A stretch of DNA of 63,716 nt from contig JAJTER010000041.1 in the NCBI GenBank assembly GCA_021299835.1, positions 1 through 63,716 of the forward strand, read 5' to 3'. The notes below the pieces were generated by a model, which saw nothing but the letters and a program-made list of their open reading frames with translations, had not been told where the DNA came from and did not search any database. Origin of the DNA: Saprospiraceae bacterium. GTDB lineage: Bacteria > Bacteroidota > Bacteroidia > Chitinophagales > Saprospiraceae. Both the position numbers and the translations under genes were made by a program. Positions 43,482-52,113 of this stretch are shown one piece after another (the stretch's first letter is position 1; each line of letters opens with the position of its first letter).

Positions 43482-44684
43482 CTACTTTTCGAAAAGATGC
43501 TTGCCTCTCCAAGCATAATGAAGTTGATCGGACATTCTTAAAATACTGGTTAAAATTAAGGGAATCATTGCTATATGAAATTCCTGTGGCAGTATTTTCC
43601 AGCCTGTGAGCACAGTAAAATTCAAGGTTAACAGTAAAAAAAGTAGATATTTTCCATTTTTTTCTAAATATAAATTAAAAATTACAAGTATATATAAAGG
43701 ATTGGCCCAAAGTAAGTTCATGTTTTTATGGGTGACAAAGTGATCTGTTCCTGCCCACATAAAAACAAAAAGAACACCTGATAGTGAAATCAGGCTAAAA
43801 AAGACAGTGTCAAAAATTTTAGTCCAACGCTTTGTATAATAAAAGGTGAATATAAGTGCCATAAAAAAGAGTAAGCAACTTACTAGTATTGGACTTAGAA
43901 GGACTGAATCAGATGGTTGTGGCTGGTTTTGAAATAAGATATTGATTTTATTTTTAGCAAGAGGTTGACTACCCATAAAGGCATTTTCCAGGTGCTTTTC
44001 TAAATAATCGGGAAGAAACATTTCATCTCTAAAGGTAGCTATCTCGTCGGCTGGTAAACCAAGAATTAAGTAAAAGCCTACATTTATCCATGAATTTTGA
44101 CCCACATATTCTGCTAAAAAATGACGAAAAGATGCTTTTTTTACTAAACTGGTATCTGGATAATTTGCCTGAAATTTATATTCCAATATATCTCTGATTC
44201 GTGTGGCACAATTATCGAAGAAAAAATCATAAGGATATTCCCGATTTTCAGGAAGATAATTGACAGATAAAAATTTTATTAAGGCTAATCTTTCATTTTC
44301 ATCTAGGTTTATTTCTAATTCCCTACACTGTCTGTTTTCTTCAATATAGGTATTTAAAAAAGCATCAAATCTTTGGATCCCCAGTTGATAAGGTAATTTT
44401 CCACGAATAAATTTCACATAGAACCCAGGCGTATTAAAATCGAACAAACCATAATTGAATACTAAATCCTGACCGGAAAGGGTATCGGTAATTCTGATGG
44501 CGCTATGACCAAACTGTGCGTATAAATCTTCCCCCGGGGAAGATGTTAATAAACTAACTTTAGTATGTTCTGAAAGGTATAACGGAACACCATTTTGACA
44601 GAATAATTGCGCTGGTTTGCACATTAAAAGCAATAAAACTGGCAATATTCTTAAGAATAAGGAAAAATGGCTGTCAGGCTTCAT
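43482..44684 (-). CDS. DUF4105 membrane protein (Lnb N-terminal-like)
   Basis: 400 residues. A signal peptide (LPVLLLLMCKPAQLFCQ) is followed by a DUF4105 domain (~30-200), a predicted periplasmic cysteine-peptidase-like fold: LTSSPGEDLYAQFGHSAIRI, VFNYGLFDF and FDNCATRIRDIL contain the conserved His/Asn and Cys positions. Five or six membrane helices fill ~265-400. The N-terminal ATG overlaps the upstream MFS gene by 11 bases, so the two are probably coexpressed. The family is related to lacto-N-biosidase N-terminal regions, and its function is unknown. Confidence 0.88.
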   Translation of the reverse strand: MKPDSHFSLFLRILPVLLLLMCKPAQLFCQNGVPLYLSEHTKVSLLTSSPGEDLYAQFGHSAIRITDTLSGQDLVFNYGLFDFNTPGFYVKFIRGKLPYQLGIQRFDAFLNTYIEENRQCRELEINLDENERLALIKFLSVNYLPENREYPYDFFFDNCATRIRDILEYKFQANYPDTSLVKKASFRHFLAEYVGQNSWINVGFYLILGLPADEIATFRDEMFLPDYLEKHLENAFMGSQPLAKNKINILFQNQPQPSDSVLLSPILVSCLLFFMALIFTFYYTKRWTKIFDTVFFSLISLSGVLFVFMWAGTDHFVTHKNMNLLWANPLYILVIFNLYLEKNGKYLLFLLLTLNFTVLTGWKILPQEFHIAMIPLILTSILRMSDQLHYAWRGKHLFEK

Positions 44685-45972
44685 TTTTAATTTGTATGCG
44701 TGAAAATAAAATAATGCTTACAACGAAAATAACGCTTAAAAACAAAATGCTAAAGCGCATACTACCCGTAAGCTGATTTAAAAATCCAAAGATAAAAGTT
44801 CCTAAAATAATGGCTGACTTTTCCAGTATATCATATAAGCTAAAATAGGAAGTATTGTCTCCCGTTTGTTTTGGTATTAATTTAGCGTAGGTTGATCGGG
44901 AAAGTGATTGAACAGCACCCATAACAAAACCAACGGAGGCGGCTAAATAATAAAAGTGACTTTTTATGTAGGTCATATAAGCGACCATACATACGATGGT
45001 CCAAATGAATAAAATAAACATTAATGTTATCTTATTTCCCCATTTCGTGGAACATAGGGAGGCAATGTAAGCGCCAACAATACCCAAAAGTTGTATGCAT
45101 AGAATAACAATTATTAGTTCAGACGTTTCAAAATGAAGTTCTTTTTCAGCAAAAGTTGCGGCCATATATAAAATGGTCTGAACCCCTGCGCTGTAAGTAA
45201 AAAAAGAAAATAAAAATTTGTATAATTCAGGATATTGTCGAGAGGATTTCCAAACCTTTAAAAATTCGTTTATTCCATTTTTAAAAGGATTCTCATAAGA
45301 TGCACGGCGGTTACTGTCGGGTAATTTTGATAAAGATCGAAGGGAAAAAAAGAGCCACCAGCATCCAACTATTACAAAGGACAATCTTACAGGAAGGGTT
45401 GTACCTTCTTCCATACCAAAATAGCCAGGTTTTTGAATCATAATTAAACAAAAACTCAGAAGAATAAGACTACCTAAAAAACCAAGGGAAAAACCTTTAG
45501 CACTTACCCTATCATATTGGTCGGGACTAGCTATTTCAGGAAGAAAAGCATTGTAGAAAACCAATCCGCCGGCAAAACCAATGAGGCCTAATAAAAATAA
45601 AAAGATTCCTAATAAAATTTGTTCCATTCCCTGAAAAAAGAATAATCCTATACAGGAGAAAGATCCGAGAAGTGTAAAAAGCAATAAAAACTGTTTTTTT
45701 CTTCCACTATAATCAGCCATTCCTGAAAGAAGTGGAGATGCCAGGGTCAAAATTATATAGGCCACCGTTATAGTAAAGGCATACAGCGCACTATTTGACA
45801 TTTGTAAACCAAACACTTCTATCACATCATTAGTAATGGCCAGATAATAAGCTGGGAAAATGGCAGTAGTGATAACTAAGGCAAAGGCAGAGTTGGCCCA
45901 ATCATAAAATGCCCAGGCGCGGATAACCCTCGGGTCATTGATTTTAAAGTTATCCGATACGGGATGATTCAT
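44674..45972 (-). CDS. MFS transporter, UMF1/Atg22-like family
   Basis: 432 residues with about 12 helices. The N-terminus (RVIRAWAFYDWANSAFALVI) is the Atg22/UMF1 signature. LLSGMADYSGRKKQFLLLF carries the MFS loop 2-3 motif, and the C-terminal half shows AVQSLSRSTYAKLIP, a typical UMF1 motif. Substrate unknown; yeast Atg22 releases amino acids from the vacuole. It is the first gene of a two-gene unit with the DUF4105 gene. Divergent from rimK across a 95-base gap. Confidence 0.9.
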   Translation of the reverse strand: MNHPVSDNFKINDPRVIRAWAFYDWANSAFALVITTAIFPAYYLAITNDVIEVFGLQMSNSALYAFTITVAYIILTLASPLLSGMADYSGRKKQFLLLFTLLGSFSCIGLFFFQGMEQILLGIFLFLLGLIGFAGGLVFYNAFLPEIASPDQYDRVSAKGFSLGFLGSLILLSFCLIMIQKPGYFGMEEGTTLPVRLSFVIVGCWWLFFSLRSLSKLPDSNRRASYENPFKNGINEFLKVWKSSRQYPELYKFLFSFFTYSAGVQTILYMAATFAEKELHFETSELIIVILCIQLLGIVGAYIASLCSTKWGNKITLMFILFIWTIVCMVAYMTYIKSHFYYLAASVGFVMGAVQSLSRSTYAKLIPKQTGDNTSYFSLYDILEKSAIILGTFIFGFLNQLTGSMRFSILFLSVIFVVSIILFSRIQIKNEA

Positions 45973-46067
45973 AATTTTTCGAAGTTAATTTAGGAATATT
46001 AACAAGATAGGGAATTAATTGTATTTTGTGCCACCTTGAGAAAATTGATTCCTTCTTGAGCCCTAAC

Positions 46068-46964
46068 ATGAAATTTGGAATATTATCCCAGTATCCGAAA
46101 GTGTACTCCACAAACACCCTCGTTCAGGCCTGTCTTAAAAATAAGATAGCCTTCGAAATTTTGGATTATAATAAAACAGATATGTCTTTTGAGAATGGTG
46201 TCCCTGTGGTATATTATCTGGGAAATAAAATATCTGACATTGATGCAATAATTCCCAGAATTGCCTCTTCCGCAACTCATTTAGGGGCCCGTTTAATACA
46301 ACAGTTCAGTATTCTTGGTATTCCCAGCACTATCGATGCCGATGCTCTGACTAAAGTGAGAGATAAATTGGTAGTTCAGCAACTCCTTACCAATGCGGGT
46401 ATTCCAATGCCAAACACCTATTTTCCAGCAGAAGAATCTGACCCGGATGTATGGAATTTCAAACCTGGAAATTATCCAATGATTGTTAAAATGCTTCATG
46501 GAAATCGGGGGGCCGGAGTTATCCTGGCAGAATCTCAGGCCGCTTTAAAATCGGTACTCGATGCCTTTCTAAGATTAAAAGAACCAGTGATTGTTCAGGA
46601 ATTTATTAGAGAGGCTAAGGGCAAAGATATTAGGGCTTTTGTGGTTAACGGTGAGATAGTTGCCGCTATGGAGCGTTGTGCAAAATCTAATGATTTCAGA
46701 TCTAATTTACACCAAGGTGGCCATGCCGTACCCATAGAATTATCGGATATGGAAAAGGATTTGATTCTTAGAACAGCTGGAATTTGTGAACTTGACGTTA
46801 CTGGTATAGATTTATTAAGGAGCGAAAAAGGTCCGTTAATTCTAGAGGTTAATGGATCTCCTGGGCTTGAGGGTATCGAAACGGTGACAGGTATTGACGT
46901 GGCAGGGAAGATAATTCAATATTTAAAAGATAAAGCACACCGTTTGAAGGGAAATAACCGGTAA
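46068..46964 (+). CDS. rimK: RimK-type ATP-grasp ligase (ribosomal protein S6 glutamate ligase-like)
   Basis: 298 residues from ATG 46068 (MKFGILSQYP); the longer frame from 46026 starts at TTG and reads unlike the family. RimK N-terminal domain, then the ATP-grasp with TKVRDKLVVQQLLTNAGIPM, MIVKMLHGNRGAGVIL (ATP-lysine loop), VIVQEFIREAKGKDIRAFVV and the metal-binding ILEVNGSPGLEGIE. RimK adds glutamate residues to the S6 C-terminus; the related family also makes other peptide bonds. Length equals E. coli RimK. Confidence 0.9.
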   Translation: MKFGILSQYPKVYSTNTLVQACLKNKIAFEILDYNKTDMSFENGVPVVYYLGNKISDIDAIIPRIASSATHLGARLIQQFSILGIPSTIDADALTKVRDKLVVQQLLTNAGIPMPNTYFPAEESDPDVWNFKPGNYPMIVKMLHGNRGAGVILAESQAALKSVLDAFLRLKEPVIVQEFIREAKGKDIRAFVVNGEIVAAMERCAKSNDFRSNLHQGGHAVPIELSDMEKDLILRTAGICELDVTGIDLLRSEKGPLILEVNGSPGLEGIETVTGIDVAGKIIQYLKDKAHRLKGNNR

Positions 46965-46968
46965 ATTT

Positions 46969-47307
46969 CTACCACCGTATAGGATGAAATTTAAATTCTC
47001 CCAAGGTGTTTAATTCAATGGCTGGTGCAGGTATTTTTATGAAATTTAAAGCCTTGAAAACAGTTCTTAAAAACTTACTTTTCGACGGTATCATTTCTGT
47101 ATTTATGTCTATCGACAGATAAAATTGCTTGTATCTCGGTAATCCAACGGAAGTGATTCGTCCTTCTTTGTCATGGTAATTATTGTATGCGGCACCATAT
47201 ATATTTTCACCGCCAAAACCAAAGGACAGACACATACTTCGAAGTATATTCTTTTTTTCTCTTTCCATAAAAAAAGAAGCGGGAGAAATACTGGCCCAAA
47301 TGGTCAT
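46969..47307 (-). CDS. DUF2279 protein, C-terminal fragment of a frame-broken gene
   Basis: Second half of the gene begun at 47884. An ATG is present at 47307, but the family-like sequence LQDYNAMTIWASIS starts six codons before it, up to a TAG at 47328. The part from there resembles the ending of Bacteroidota DUF2279 proteins, including KSKFLRTVFKALNFIKIPAP and a final HPIRW. It was likely one protein with 47312-47884, broken by a shift at about 47315-47345, perhaps with a loss of several codons. Function unknown. Confidence 0.7.
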   Translation of the reverse strand: MTIWASISPASFFMEREKKNILRSMCLSFGFGGENIYGAAYNNYHDKEGRITSVGLPRYKQFYLSIDINTEMIPSKSKFLRTVFKALNFIKIPAPAIELNTLGEFKFHPIRW

Positions 47308-47311
47308 CGCA

Positions 47312-47884
47312 TTATAGTCTTGTAGCTATAGGAGTGGTCGCGTATTTGGGTCTGGTGGAGGTCCATTTTAAGGAAATTCTCTGCTCTTTCCAGGCCAATT
47401 GCTGAGAGGTAAACAGTGCAGTACCGAAGGTATTAAACCCTGCATCGTATAGTGAAAATCCCCATCCTTCGGAAAATCCATCCATTATTTCCAGGGTGTT
47501 CATCAACGCAACGCTAATTCCCGTTCCAATAAAAACAGCTTTTTTATCGGAGATACCTGTCCATTCAAACGCATTATATCCCATTTTTGCAGACTGATAA
47601 GCGGAAAATGCGTGTCCATATTTATCGACTTGTTCCCAAAGTATCCAATCGTCTTTTAGGTGAAATTTCACTCTTGGATAATCCTTATACCACAATTCAT
47701 TGAATGCTAAGGTAGTTCCTATATAAGTAATGGCGGAGGTAGCCGCGAGCGTGGTCAGCCTGGTTTCATTCAGCGTGTCGGCTACTTTCCAAAAATCGTC
47801 AAAAAGTTTGTTTTGACAAATTATAGGACTCGCGTTGAGGATCATATAAAAGACCAAAAAAAGAGCATATTTTGACAGTGGCAC
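47312..47884 (-). CDS. DUF2279 (YfiM-like) lipoprotein/envelope protein, N-terminal fragment
   Basis: 190 residues from a GTG at 47884 with signal peptide YALFLVFYMILNASPIICQ. The body shows the DUF2279 pattern: LAFNELWYKDYPRVKFHL, WEQVDKYGHAFSAYQ, IMDGFSEGWGFSLYDAGFN and AWKEQRISLKWTST. It then leaves the family frame with KYATTPIATRL and stops at 47312, while the expected continuation is found one frame over in 46969-47307. DUF2279 proteins are envelope-located and uncharacterised. The gene sits next to the MobA-like gene, with 9 bases between. Confidence 0.8.
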   Translation of the reverse strand: MPLSKYALFLVFYMILNASPIICQNKLFDDFWKVADTLNETRLTTLAATSAITYIGTTLAFNELWYKDYPRVKFHLKDDWILWEQVDKYGHAFSAYQSAKMGYNAFEWTGISDKKAVFIGTGISVALMNTLEIMDGFSEGWGFSLYDAGFNTFGTALFTSQQLAWKEQRISLKWTSTRPKYATTPIATRL

Positions 47885-47893
47885 GGTAATAAT

Positions 47894-48511
47894 TTATTTT
47901 AAAATTTCTTTTTCAGCAAGTAAACTCAGGTAATCTTTTGGGGTGTCAATGTCTATCCTGCCGTCTTCGCATAAAACGGTATTTTCATGGTTAAGGACTC
48001 CTTTTTCTATTAAGTTTTTAGCCCCTTTTTCTCCCTCAAGCTCCAATAATTTATGAAAATACTCTTTCTTAAATACGGCGGGTACGCCATAAGTGGCACT
48101 ATACGCGGTGCATACCATTAAATATTTAGAAGATCTTATTTTGTGGAGTAGGGCAGAAATATGTTCTGTGTTTATTTTAGGCTGATCTGCAAGTAATATG
48201 AGAACCATGTTTACCTTTGGAAAATAAGATAATAGGTAGGTTAATCCACATTGTATGCTGGAACTCATGCCAATTTCATAAGCTTCATTTAATACAAAGG
48301 GAATTTTATGGGTGTTACAGTGAGCCGACATTTGATCAAAATAATGACCTAAAACAGTTACAATGCCTGTAGGATGAACGCTTTGAGCAATGTTGTAAGT
48401 ATTTAAAAGAAAAGAATGTCCTTGATAGGTTAACAGCGCCTTTGGTTCGCCCATTCTGCTTGCTTTACCTGCTGCAAGGATAATGATACCGAGCTGTGCA
48501 TCTTTCTCCAT
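47894..48511 (-). CDS. MobA/MocA-like nucleotidyltransferase
   Basis: 205 residues, a GT-A-like Rossmann fold. The NTP-binding N-terminus is IIILAAGKASRMGEPKALL, followed by LILLADQPKI (metal-binding Asp region) and GVPAVFKKEYF, VDIDTPKD-like IDIDTPKDYLSLL near the end. This matches molybdenum-cofactor cytidylyl-/guanylyltransferase-like proteins (MocA/MobA, YgfJ), which load molybdopterin or activate sugars. No molybdoenzyme gene is nearby, so the substrate is open. It is placed 2 bases after the P1 peptidase on the same strand. Confidence 0.88.
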   Translation of the reverse strand: MEKDAQLGIIILAAGKASRMGEPKALLTYQGHSFLLNTYNIAQSVHPTGIVTVLGHYFDQMSAHCNTHKIPFVLNEAYEIGMSSSIQCGLTYLLSYFPKVNMVLILLADQPKINTEHISALLHKIRSSKYLMVCTAYSATYGVPAVFKKEYFHKLLELEGEKGAKNLIEKGVLNHENTVLCEDGRIDIDTPKDYLSLLAEKEILK

Positions 48512-48513
48512 AG

Positions 48514-49623
48514 TTATTTTTTAGTTGGGTTCAGCCGCTGATATTTTTTCATAAGTGGCAGAACCTCCTCAATGGGTAGCTCAGGAATCACTTTATTTCC
48601 TTTAGACATGGTTCTTCCAGCAAATAAAGAATTAATAATAGATTCCTCTGTTGCCTCTATCGCGGCTAAAAACAAGGGACTCATTGCTTCATTTTCCAAT
48701 AATTTACCTTTACCCGTCGAAAAAGCGATAACATAATCGCCGGAACCATTGGAGGCTATTCCCCCGGTTCTTGCTAGTCCGAAAATAGCCCTTTTTGCTA
48801 ATCTTTCTAAGTTTCTTGCATCTATTGGGGCATCTGTTGCAATGACAATCATACACGAGCCATCACTTTTTGCTAAAGCATCTTGCAGATAATATTTGCC
48901 CAGTTCCTGACCAATGGGAACACCAGAAATAGTGAGGACACCACCAAAATTGGTTTGAGAAAGAACCCCCACAGTGTAGCCACCTAATGTAGAGGGTAGC
49001 TGTCGTGATGCCGTGCCTATGCCGCCTTTGTAACCAAAACATACCGTCCCTGTTCCCGCACCAACGTTTCCCTCCAGAATGGTTTTATCATCGGCTTTGT
49101 TTATGGCGTCCAGGAAATGCGAAATTAGTAAATGTCTTCCCCGAATATCATTTAAATTGCCGTCATTCGTTTCTCCTACGACCGCATTGACTGAACCAAT
49201 ATTTTCATTGCCAGTTTGTTGGATGGTATGGGTAATGATAGCTTCAATGCCCGTCGATACCTGTAAGGTATTGGTTAATAAAATGGGAGATTCAATATTC
49301 CCCAGCTCTTTAACCTGTGAATAGCCAGCTAATTTTCCAAATCCATTGGCGATATAAATAGCTGCAGGTACTTTATCTTTAAAAATATTGCCTCCATGCG
49401 GTAGTACGGAAGTTACACCCGTATGAATTTGCTGGCCGTTGTCAAAGGTAACATGGCCAACTAAAACCCCGGAAACATCTTGAATAGCATTTTTAGGCCC
49501 AGTAGGTAAAATGCCAAAGGGTATGCCGTATTCTCTGGGTCTTAGTTTTTGCGCTTCCATAATATTCACAAATAAAAAGGTTATTAAAACAAGCATCGTT
49601 ATCCAATTCGCCCTTTTTGACAT
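48514..49623 (-). CDS. P1 family peptidase (DmpA/BapA-like), secreted
   Basis: 369 residues. N-terminal membrane or signal helix (WITMLVLITFLFVNIMEAQ). The mature part is an Ntn-type autoprocessing aminopeptidase: GIPFGILPTGPKNAIQDVSG, VGHVTFDNGQ and TGVTSVLPHGGN at the front, GAGTGTVCFGYKGGIGTAS in the middle and GGIASNGSGDYVIAFST near the end. SGVP/DGSCMIVIATDAPID is the region of the self-cleavage nucleophile Ser. These enzymes release N-terminal D- or beta-amino acids. Likely periplasmic. It appears to be the first gene of a unit with the MobA-like gene. Confidence 0.9.
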   Translation of the reverse strand: MSKRANWITMLVLITFLFVNIMEAQKLRPREYGIPFGILPTGPKNAIQDVSGVLVGHVTFDNGQQIHTGVTSVLPHGGNIFKDKVPAAIYIANGFGKLAGYSQVKELGNIESPILLTNTLQVSTGIEAIITHTIQQTGNENIGSVNAVVGETNDGNLNDIRGRHLLISHFLDAINKADDKTILEGNVGAGTGTVCFGYKGGIGTASRQLPSTLGGYTVGVLSQTNFGGVLTISGVPIGQELGKYYLQDALAKSDGSCMIVIATDAPIDARNLERLAKRAIFGLARTGGIASNGSGDYVIAFSTGKGKLLENEAMSPLFLAAIEATEESIINSLFAGRTMSKGNKVIPELPIEEVLPLMKKYQRLNPTKK

Positions 49624-49710
49624 GACTAAAAAGTGTTTAGGTTAAAATTTAATTGCTAAAGTAAACCATTTTTCTACTTATTTACGTTATTAGTATTAAA
49701 CAAATAAAAC

Positions 49711-50454
49711 ATGAAAATCAGTCATTTTTTGTATTCAATTATTTTTTTCGTTGCTGTTACTACTAATGTTGAGGGTCAAAATCTTAAGAGTATTCTGGAG
49801 AAGGCTAAATCTGGACTTGGAAAAACAACAGGTGTCCCTTTGACAAATCAGGAAGTAGGTAACGCCTTAAAGGAAGCTCTTGAGCTCGGTGTGGGCGAGG
49901 CTGTTAAAAATTTATCGGCAACAGATGGTTATCATGCAAGTATATATAAAATTCTATTGCCTGCAGAAGCTAAAAAAGTGACAGATAAACTTAAAAATAT
50001 CCCTGGTTTCAATAAAGTGGAAGCCGAACTGGTTCTCCGTCTCAATAGAGCGGCTGAGTTAGCAGCAAAGGAGGCTGGTCCCATTTTTATACAAGCTATT
50101 AAGGAGCTTTCTTTTCAAGATGCCATTGGATTGTTAAAGGGAAATGAAGACGCCGCAACCAGGTTTCTTGAGTCTAAAACAGATACCGCATTGACAGCAA
50201 AATTTTTACCTGTAATCGCAAAAGCGCTCGATGAAGTAAATGCAAGAACCTATTGGAGAGATGCCGTTACTGCTTACAATAAAATACCTCTAATTCAGAA
50301 AGTTAATCCTGAATTGGATAAATACGTAACCGAAAAATCTATCGACGGTATGTTTGCTCTTATTCAAGTGAAAGAAAAAAAGATTCGTACCGATGTGTCT
50401 GCCAGAACCTCTGATCTATTGAAAAAAGTTTTTGGAAGTCAGCAAAAAAAGTAA
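49711..50454 (+). CDS. DUF4197 protein, secreted or periplasmic
   Basis: 247 residues with a signal peptide (FLYSIIFFVAVTTNVEGQ). The DUF4197 domain covers the rest: TNQEVGNALKEALELGVGEA, LLPAEAKKV and the helical run AAELAAKEAGPIFIQAIKEL, with SFQDAIGLLKG near residue 130. These are all-helical, often lipoprotein-like proteins of unknown function in Gram-negative bacteria. It is placed 2 bases ahead of pdxH, so they are likely cotranscribed. No cysteine lipobox is visible. Confidence 0.88.
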   Translation: MKISHFLYSIIFFVAVTTNVEGQNLKSILEKAKSGLGKTTGVPLTNQEVGNALKEALELGVGEAVKNLSATDGYHASIYKILLPAEAKKVTDKLKNIPGFNKVEAELVLRLNRAAELAAKEAGPIFIQAIKELSFQDAIGLLKGNEDAATRFLESKTDTALTAKFLPVIAKALDEVNARTYWRDAVTAYNKIPLIQKVNPELDKYVTEKSIDGMFALIQVKEKKIRTDVSARTSDLLKKVFGSQQKK

Positions 50455-50456
50455 AA

Positions 50457-51110
50457 ATGAAGGAAATTTCATCGAAATTGGCCGCATTAAGAGAGGATTA
50501 TACATCACATACGCTCGACGAATCAGGTACAGAAAATGATCCCATAAAGCAGTTTTCAATTTGGTTCGAGGAAACCTTACTTGCTATGGTTCCAGAACCT
50601 AATGCTATGGTTCTGGCCACCGTCCAATCTTCAGGAAAGCCAGCAGCAAGGGTCGTGCTTTTAAAAGGATTATCCGTTGACGGATTTGAATTTTTCACCA
50701 ATTACGAAAGCGCCAAAGGCTTAGATATGGCTGAAAATCCTTTTGTTTCAGTTGTTTTTAATTGGCTTCCATTGCAGAGGCAAGTCAGAATAGAGGGGAA
50801 AATCGAGAAATTGAGCGAAGCTTCAAATGATAACTATTTTTCCCAGAGACCTTATATGAGTCAGTTAGGTGCGATAGCGTCGCCTCAATCAAGAAAAGTA
50901 CCCAACAGGAAATTTCTGGAGGAAAAATTTGAGGAGTTAAAGGAAAAATACCCGGAAGGTACAGAGGTTCCAAGACCCATTGCCTGGGGAGGATATGTTA
51001 TAGTGCCTGATAAAATAGAATTTTGGCAAGGCCGACGAAGTAGATTACACGATAGAATTGTATATCGCAAAGACAATAACGAGTGGATTAAGGAGCGTTT
51101 AGCTCCTTAA
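50457..51110 (+). CDS. pdxH: Pyridoxamine/pyridoxine 5'-phosphate oxidase
   Basis: 217 residues, FMN enzyme that makes pyridoxal 5'-phosphate. Visible are MVLATVQSSGKPAARVVLLKG (FMN and substrate region), FFTNYESAKG, NPFVSVVFNW, RQVRIEGKIEKL and, at the C-terminus, PIAWGGYVIVPDKIEFWQG followed by RRSRLHDR, the conserved substrate-binding arginines. The length is normal. It ends in RLAP, where the codons also form one arm of a 14-bp hairpin that includes the stop. Confidence 0.97.
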   Translation: MKEISSKLAALREDYTSHTLDESGTENDPIKQFSIWFEETLLAMVPEPNAMVLATVQSSGKPAARVVLLKGLSVDGFEFFTNYESAKGLDMAENPFVSVVFNWLPLQRQVRIEGKIEKLSEASNDNYFSQRPYMSQLGAIASPQSRKVPNRKFLEEKFEELKEKYPEGTEVPRPIAWGGYVIVPDKIEFWQGRRSRLHDRIVYRKDNNEWIKERLAP

Positions 51111-51115
51111 TCCAC
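51083..51115. terminator. Hairpin spanning the pdxH stop codon, between convergent genes
   Basis: 14-bp perfect stem (GTGGATTAAGGAGC / GCTCCTTAATCCAC) with a 5-base loop GTTTA. The right arm contains the pdxH TAA. No T tract follows on either strand, so it may be a transcription barrier or 3' RNA protector rather than a classic terminator. Confidence 0.5.
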
Positions 51116-51123
51116 CCATTATA

Positions 51124-51537
51124 TTAACAAAAATGATCGAAAGCCATTTTTAAATTATCAGCTATGATATTTGCTGATCTTCCTTCTATATGGTGCCTTT
51201 CTAAAAAATGAACCAATTTTCCATCTTTGAATAAAGCAATAGACGGAGAAGAAGCAGGGTAGGGAAGTAAAAATTCTCTCGCTGTCGAAACAGCATCACC
51301 GTCAACACCGGCAAAAACCGTCGCAAGGGTATCTGGTTTTTTAGCATTCTGAGCGGCCATTCTTGCTCCGGGTCTGGCATTAGCTGCAGCACATCCACAA
51401 ACTGAATTTACGACGAGTAATACCGTACCTTCGTTCTTTTCAAGTAACTCGGTAACCTGTTCAGGTGTTGTTAAACCTATAAAGCCATTGCGGGTTAATT
51501 CCTCTGACATGGGACGAACTAATTCTGCTGGGTACAT
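51124..51537 (-). CDS. BrxA/BrxB family bacilliredoxin
   Basis: 137 residues from ATG 51537 (MYPAELVRPMSEEL); earlier frame is non-conserved. Thioredoxin-like fold with the bacilliredoxin active site CGC in VVNSVCGCAAANARPGAR. The rest is FAGVDGDAVSTAREFLLPYP and SPSIALFKDGKLVHFLERH. Such proteins remove bacillithiol mixed disulfides in Firmicutes and, in some Bacteroidota, accompany bacillithiol-like thiols. No bshA/B/C is in the window. A TACATTTG element is 33 bases upstream. Confidence 0.92.
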   Translation of the reverse strand: MYPAELVRPMSEELTRNGFIGLTTPEQVTELLEKNEGTVLLVVNSVCGCAAANARPGARMAAQNAKKPDTLATVFAGVDGDAVSTAREFLLPYPASSPSIALFKDGKLVHFLERHHIEGRSANIIADNLKMAFDHFC

Positions 51538-51570
51538 TGTTTTTATTTTTTTGTGATAAAATTCTAATAG

Positions 51571-51578
51571 CAAATGTA
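51571..51578 (-). promoter_or_regulatory. Candidate -7 element of the bacilliredoxin gene
   Basis: TACATTTG on the minus strand is an exact TAnnTTTG, 33 bases before ATG 51537. No -33 TTG at normal spacing. Confidence 0.4.
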
Positions 51579-51643
51579 GGTTAAAAACAGTATTTTGTTG
51601 CTTTGTGTTTTAATTGTGAAAAAAAAATTACCGATATCTCATT

Positions 51644-52108
51644 ATGAACTATTTTAGTAAGTATAATTTTATTCTTTTTATAGGCACTTTTTTATTTCTA
51701 TCTGGAAATATTTGTGCGCAAGCCTTTTTAGAAGGCTCCTGGAAAGGTAAATATACTTATGGTATTCAAAATGAATTTGGTTATCCATTTGAAATTTTTC
51801 TTCGTATCGATGGACGAAAAATAACGGGAAGAAGTTATCTGGTAACCCCAGATAAAAGAAAAGTGGAAATGGATATCAGTGGGTATCTTTTTCAGGATCT
51901 TTCCTTTATTATTGAGGAAACAGCCATTATTAAATCACCGGAAACTTCAGAAAATTCGTTCTTCAGAAAATATCAACTTCGGTTTAAAGGGGATATTTGG
52001 ACAAAAAATCTGGAGGGATACTGGCAAGAAATTATTGATAATAACTTCGATAGAACGAGAAAAGTGGGAAGAGTCTTGCTGACCAAAGAAAAAGAAAATA
52101 AAGCATAA
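51644..52108 (+). CDS. Secreted protein of unknown function
   Basis: 154 residues with a signal peptide (FILFIGTFLFLSGNICAQ). The mature part is beta-rich and begins AFLEGSWKGKYTYG, a lipocalin- or fatty-acid-binding-like opening, then IFLRIDGRKITGRSY and later WTKNLEGYWQEII. Repeated GSW/GYW-type turns suggest a small antiparallel beta-barrel. I recognise no named family. It stands alone between convergent or divergent neighbours. Periplasmic or surface location is inferred from the signal only. Confidence 0.72.
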   Translation: MNYFSKYNFILFIGTFLFLSGNICAQAFLEGSWKGKYTYGIQNEFGYPFEIFLRIDGRKITGRSYLVTPDKRKVEMDISGYLFQDLSFIIEETAIIKSPETSENSFFRKYQLRFKGDIWTKNLEGYWQEIIDNNFDRTRKVGRVLLTKEKENKA

Positions 52109-52113
52109 TACAT

